A DNA stretch of 64,000 nt, from NCBI GenBank assembly GCA_963795715.1, contig CAWCIY010000003.1, positions 1,178,001 to 1,242,000 of the forward strand, written 5' to 3'. Position numbers and translations under genes: made by a program. The DNA comes from JAFEDN01 sp963795715 (GTDB taxonomy: Bacteria > Pseudomonadota > Gammaproteobacteria > Coxiellales > Coxiellaceae). The notes beneath the pieces were generated by a model that was not told the DNA's origin, made no database searches, and was given only the letters and a program-made list of their open reading frames with translations. This document shows positions 61,886 to 64,000 of the stretch, one piece after another; the first letter of the stretch is position 1, and each line of letters starts with the position of its first letter.

Positions 61886-62827
61886 ATGAAACAAACGGCA
61901 AACTTAGGAATATTTTTTATGTTGATTGTGGCATTACTACAATCCATTATGTCAGCACAAGTAAAATTGATATCTCCTCATATCACTACCGCAGTGCAAG
62001 TGCTCACTTATTATCTGGTTCCGTTAGTGTTTTTAACGCCTATTTTAATAAAGAATCAACTGTCTTTGAAAACGGAATACATACTGCTGCATCTGCTTCG
62101 AGGTATGTTTGCTGCGGGATCTGTATTCTGTTTTTTCTACGCTTCACAAGCTGTGCCTTTGGGTGTCGCCAATTTGCTTTTCAACTGCTCGCCCATATTC
62201 ATTCCATTGCTGAGCGTTTTATTTTTGAGCGAAAAAACTTCTAAAATAGTTTTATTAGGTATAGCCATTTCTGTGGTGGGTGTGATTACAGTGATTCATC
62301 CTAAATTTGATAAAATATTAACTTTTGGTAATTATATCGGTCTTGCTTCAGGAATATTGATGGCTTTTGCACAGATAATGCTGCGTAGATTAGTTCAAGT
62401 GAAAGAACCTACCGATCGCATTGTGTTCTATTTATATTCCAGTGCCGCTACTTTTTCGATCTTATTTATATTAGTCGAGCAGATTTGGGGTGGGCATCAG
62501 CTTATAAAGATTCAAACGAATCAACATGCAATGTATGTTTATAGTTTACTACTCATTTTAGGAATAACCAGTTTGATCGCCCAGCGTATATTAACCATGG
62601 CTTTTCAGTACATGCCTGCGGCTAAATTGGCGCCGTTTTTATATGTGAGTATCCCCATTTCAGGTTTTCTCGGATGGTTTTGTTGGGGTCAAGGGCTTAG
62701 CGCCTGGTTTTATGCTGGTGGAGTCCTTATTTTGTTGGGAATGTTGATTATTGTTGTTGATCAAATGAAGGAGGCACGATGCGATACACTTTTGGTACGT
62801 TCTTTAAAAACGGGAGAAATTCGGTGA
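61886..62827 (+). CDS. EamA/DMT-family membrane transporter
   Basis: A 313-residue inner-membrane protein with ten hydrophobic segments in two EamA halves (LLRGMFAAGSVFCFFYASQAVPLGVANLLF in the first and AKLAPFLYVSIPISGFLGWFCWG in the second). TTAGGAG precedes ATG 61886; the open frame upstream is a shadow of the SDR gene. As the only transporter in the operon it is a candidate exporter of the product. Confidence 0.9.
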   Translation: MKQTANLGIFFMLIVALLQSIMSAQVKLISPHITTAVQVLTYYLVPLVFLTPILIKNQLSLKTEYILLHLLRGMFAAGSVFCFFYASQAVPLGVANLLFNCSPIFIPLLSVLFLSEKTSKIVLLGIAISVVGVITVIHPKFDKILTFGNYIGLASGILMAFAQIMLRRLVQVKEPTDRIVFYLYSSAATFSILFILVEQIWGGHQLIKIQTNQHAMYVYSLLLILGITSLIAQRILTMAFQYMPAAKLAPFLYVSIPISGFLGWFCWGQGLSAWFYAGGVLILLGMLIIVVDQMKEARCDTLLVRSLKTGEIR

Positions 62828-63882
62828 AATTAGGTAAAACAAATATGCAGATTTCAAATTTGGGATTGGGTTGTATGTCAATGTCAGAGTTTTACGGCAA
62901 ACCACTGGATGAAAAAACTGGCATCCAATTGATTGCTGAAGCTTATAAAAGAGGGATCAACCATTTTGATACTGCGGATGTTTATGGTTATGGTAGAAAT
63001 GAAATTCTAGTTGGTAAAGCGGTAGCTACTTTAATTAAGCAAGATGTCCCCAGAGAAAAACTAGTCATAGCCACTAAATGCGGTATTTTAAGAGATGAAT
63101 TTGATACTACCAAGCGTGGGGTAGATAATTCTTATGAATATATCAAATCAGCATGCGCCGCCAGTCTAAATCGATTAGGAAAAAATGTGGAATATATTGA
63201 CTTATTTTACATTCATCGAATTGCAAATAAGGGCGCTCAAATACAAGAAGCAATGAAAGCGATGGCCGAATTACTGGCTGCAGGCAAAATTAGAGCTGTG
63301 GGTCTATCGGAACCCAGTAGTGAAATCCTTATAGCAGCAAATAATGAATTACTGAAATTGACCCAAGGAAAACATCAAATAGCAGCCGTGCAATCTGAAT
63401 ATTCATTGTTGACGCGCGTTTCTGAAGAAAATGGTGTTTTAAAAACATGCCGGGAATTAGGTATAAGCTTTGTAGCTTACAGCCCGCTTTCACGCGCTTT
63501 ACTTACTGGAGAATTTGATACTCAATCTCTAGAAAAAGATGATTTTCGCAGATCTTTACCCCGTTTTCAGGAGGAAAATTTGGAACACAATAAAGCGATA
63601 GCAGCAAAAGTAAAACAAATAGCTGAAAAGAGAACTTGTACCACGGCGCAAGTCGCTTTAGCCTGGTTGATAGCGCAAGGAGTCTCACCTATTTTTGGAA
63701 CTACTAAGGAAGATAACCTCAAGTCTAATATTTTGGCTATGTCTTTGGAGCTCAGCGCGCAAGAATTGACTGAATTAAATAGCTTAGCTGGAGCAAAAGG
63801 GTTGCGTTATACCGAAACAGCTATGAAGGCTTATGGGTTTGACCAGGAAATTCATAATGAAGTTCCAAGATGTAAATTATAA
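62824..63882 (+). CDS. Aldo/keto reductase
   Basis: A (beta/alpha)8-barrel NADPH oxidoreductase of about 352 residues. The catalytic tetrad is visible: Asp in HFDTADVYG, Tyr in VYGYGRNE, Lys in LVIATKCGI and His in DLFYIHRI. The C-terminal cofactor region contains IFGTTKEDNLKSN. Two starts are possible: GTG 62824, with GGGAG seven bases upstream and a four-base overlap with the EamA stop, or ATG 62779 with GGAGG upstream but a 49-base overlap. The first fits the coupling pattern of the operon. Confidence 0.92.
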   Translation: MKLGKTNMQISNLGLGCMSMSEFYGKPLDEKTGIQLIAEAYKRGINHFDTADVYGYGRNEILVGKAVATLIKQDVPREKLVIATKCGILRDEFDTTKRGVDNSYEYIKSACAASLNRLGKNVEYIDLFYIHRIANKGAQIQEAMKAMAELLAAGKIRAVGLSEPSSEILIAANNELLKLTQGKHQIAAVQSEYSLLTRVSEENGVLKTCRELGISFVAYSPLSRALLTGEFDTQSLEKDDFRRSLPRFQEENLEHNKAIAAKVKQIAEKRTCTTAQVALAWLIAQGVSPIFGTTKEDNLKSNILAMSLELSAQELTELNSLAGAKGLRYTETAMKAYGFDQEIHNEVPRCKL

Positions 63883-63897
63883 CAAATGGTGACCCAA

Positions 63898-64000
63898 TGA
63901 AGTTACAATCAACAGCCATGATGAAAGAAGATAAACATTATATTTTACAGGTGGGTTCTGCAGGCAGTTCCAGATTGGATCTTTTGCAAGAGTTACACGC
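63898..64000 (+). CDS. Probable SAM-dependent methyltransferase, N-terminal part
   Basis: An ATG at 63898, 15 bases after the reductase stop, opens a frame that runs off the end of the window. The visible 34 residues include KHYILQVGSAGSSRLDLLQELH, which resembles the lead-in helix (YxLG...ERLRLLxELH) of many class I methyltransferases. The assignment rests on this short stretch. Confidence 0.5.

Noticed and set aside
62779..62823. ATG 62779 as start of the aldo/keto reductase
   Set aside because: Although GGAGG precedes it, it would overlap the EamA gene by 49 bases and add 15 residues ahead of the usual N-terminal strand; GTG 62824 also has a good site. Not firmly excluded.
1..64000. tRNA, rRNA or other standard RNA genes
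   Set aside because: No cloverleaf with TTCGANNC-type T-loop or rRNA-like sequence was noticed; a tRNA search program would be needed to exclude one fully.

Overview
The window looks like the chromosome of a low-GC gammaproteobacterium that lives in or near eukaryotic cells, most plausibly in the Legionellales/Coxiellaceae-like group. Two things support this. First, there is a gammaproteobacterial housekeeping backbone: gpmI-envC-ctpA facing yibN-grxC-secB-gpsA, lgt-thyA, an Mla-type lipid transporter, kup and anmK. Second, these genes are interleaved with large eukaryote-like proteins carrying TIR, leucine-rich, ankyrin, integrin-alpha-like FG-GAP and CSPG/cadherin-like repeats, as seen in host-associated bacteria. 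The genus cannot be fixed from the sequence alone.

Layout. 1-10.5 kb: a partial effector-like gene, a DHA2 drug exporter, two unknown proteins and a TIR-coiled-coil protein, punctuated by three copies of a 99-bp palindromic repeat. 10.5-19.4 kb: anmK, a short-chain dehydrogenase relative, kup, a leucine-rich-repeat protein, a small secreted protein, terC and msrA. 19.4-25.5 kb: a small inverted-repeat element with target duplication, then a tightly coupled run mlaE(STAS)-mlaF-mlaD-lipoprotein-tauE-lgt-thyA. 25.5-36.5 kb: two paralogous ~1500-residue FG-GAP/CSPG surface-type proteins around a DUF4143 ATPase; a degraded copy of the thyA 3' end closes this block, so it looks like an inserted or duplicated island. 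36.5-39 kb: a VapBC-type toxin-antitoxin pair, a transposase remnant and an aldehyde dehydrogenase.

39-48.3 kb: a cyclic-nucleotide-binding protein and a three-gene NHLM-type peptide exporter (short HlyD-like protein, C39-peptidase ABC transporter, second ABC transporter). An IS66-type element (tnpC only, perfect terminal repeats, 8-bp target duplication) follows, then an SH3/NlpC-P60 hydrolase, then a 70-residue peptide gene with strong promoter, ribosome site and terminator. That peptide has a double-glycine leader-like motif and is a candidate substrate of the exporter.

48.3-57.6 kb: a 366-bp nested palindromic element and the two divergent housekeeping operons, split by an ankyrin-fused MidA-type methyltransferase. 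57.6-64 kb: a LysR regulator divergent from an eight-gene, tightly packed operon led by an AfsA-like hotdog protein. The operon continues with an unknown protein, a tautomerase, a dimeric-barrel protein, a dehydrogenase relative, an EamA exporter, an aldo/keto reductase and the start of a probable methyltransferase. It resembles a small-molecule biosynthesis and export locus.

Dispersed palindromic repeats are a hallmark of the window: a 99-bp family (3 copies), a three-hairpin REP-like family (5 copies or derivatives), a 168-bp MITE-like element and the 366-bp element. No tRNA, rRNA or CRISPR array was seen.
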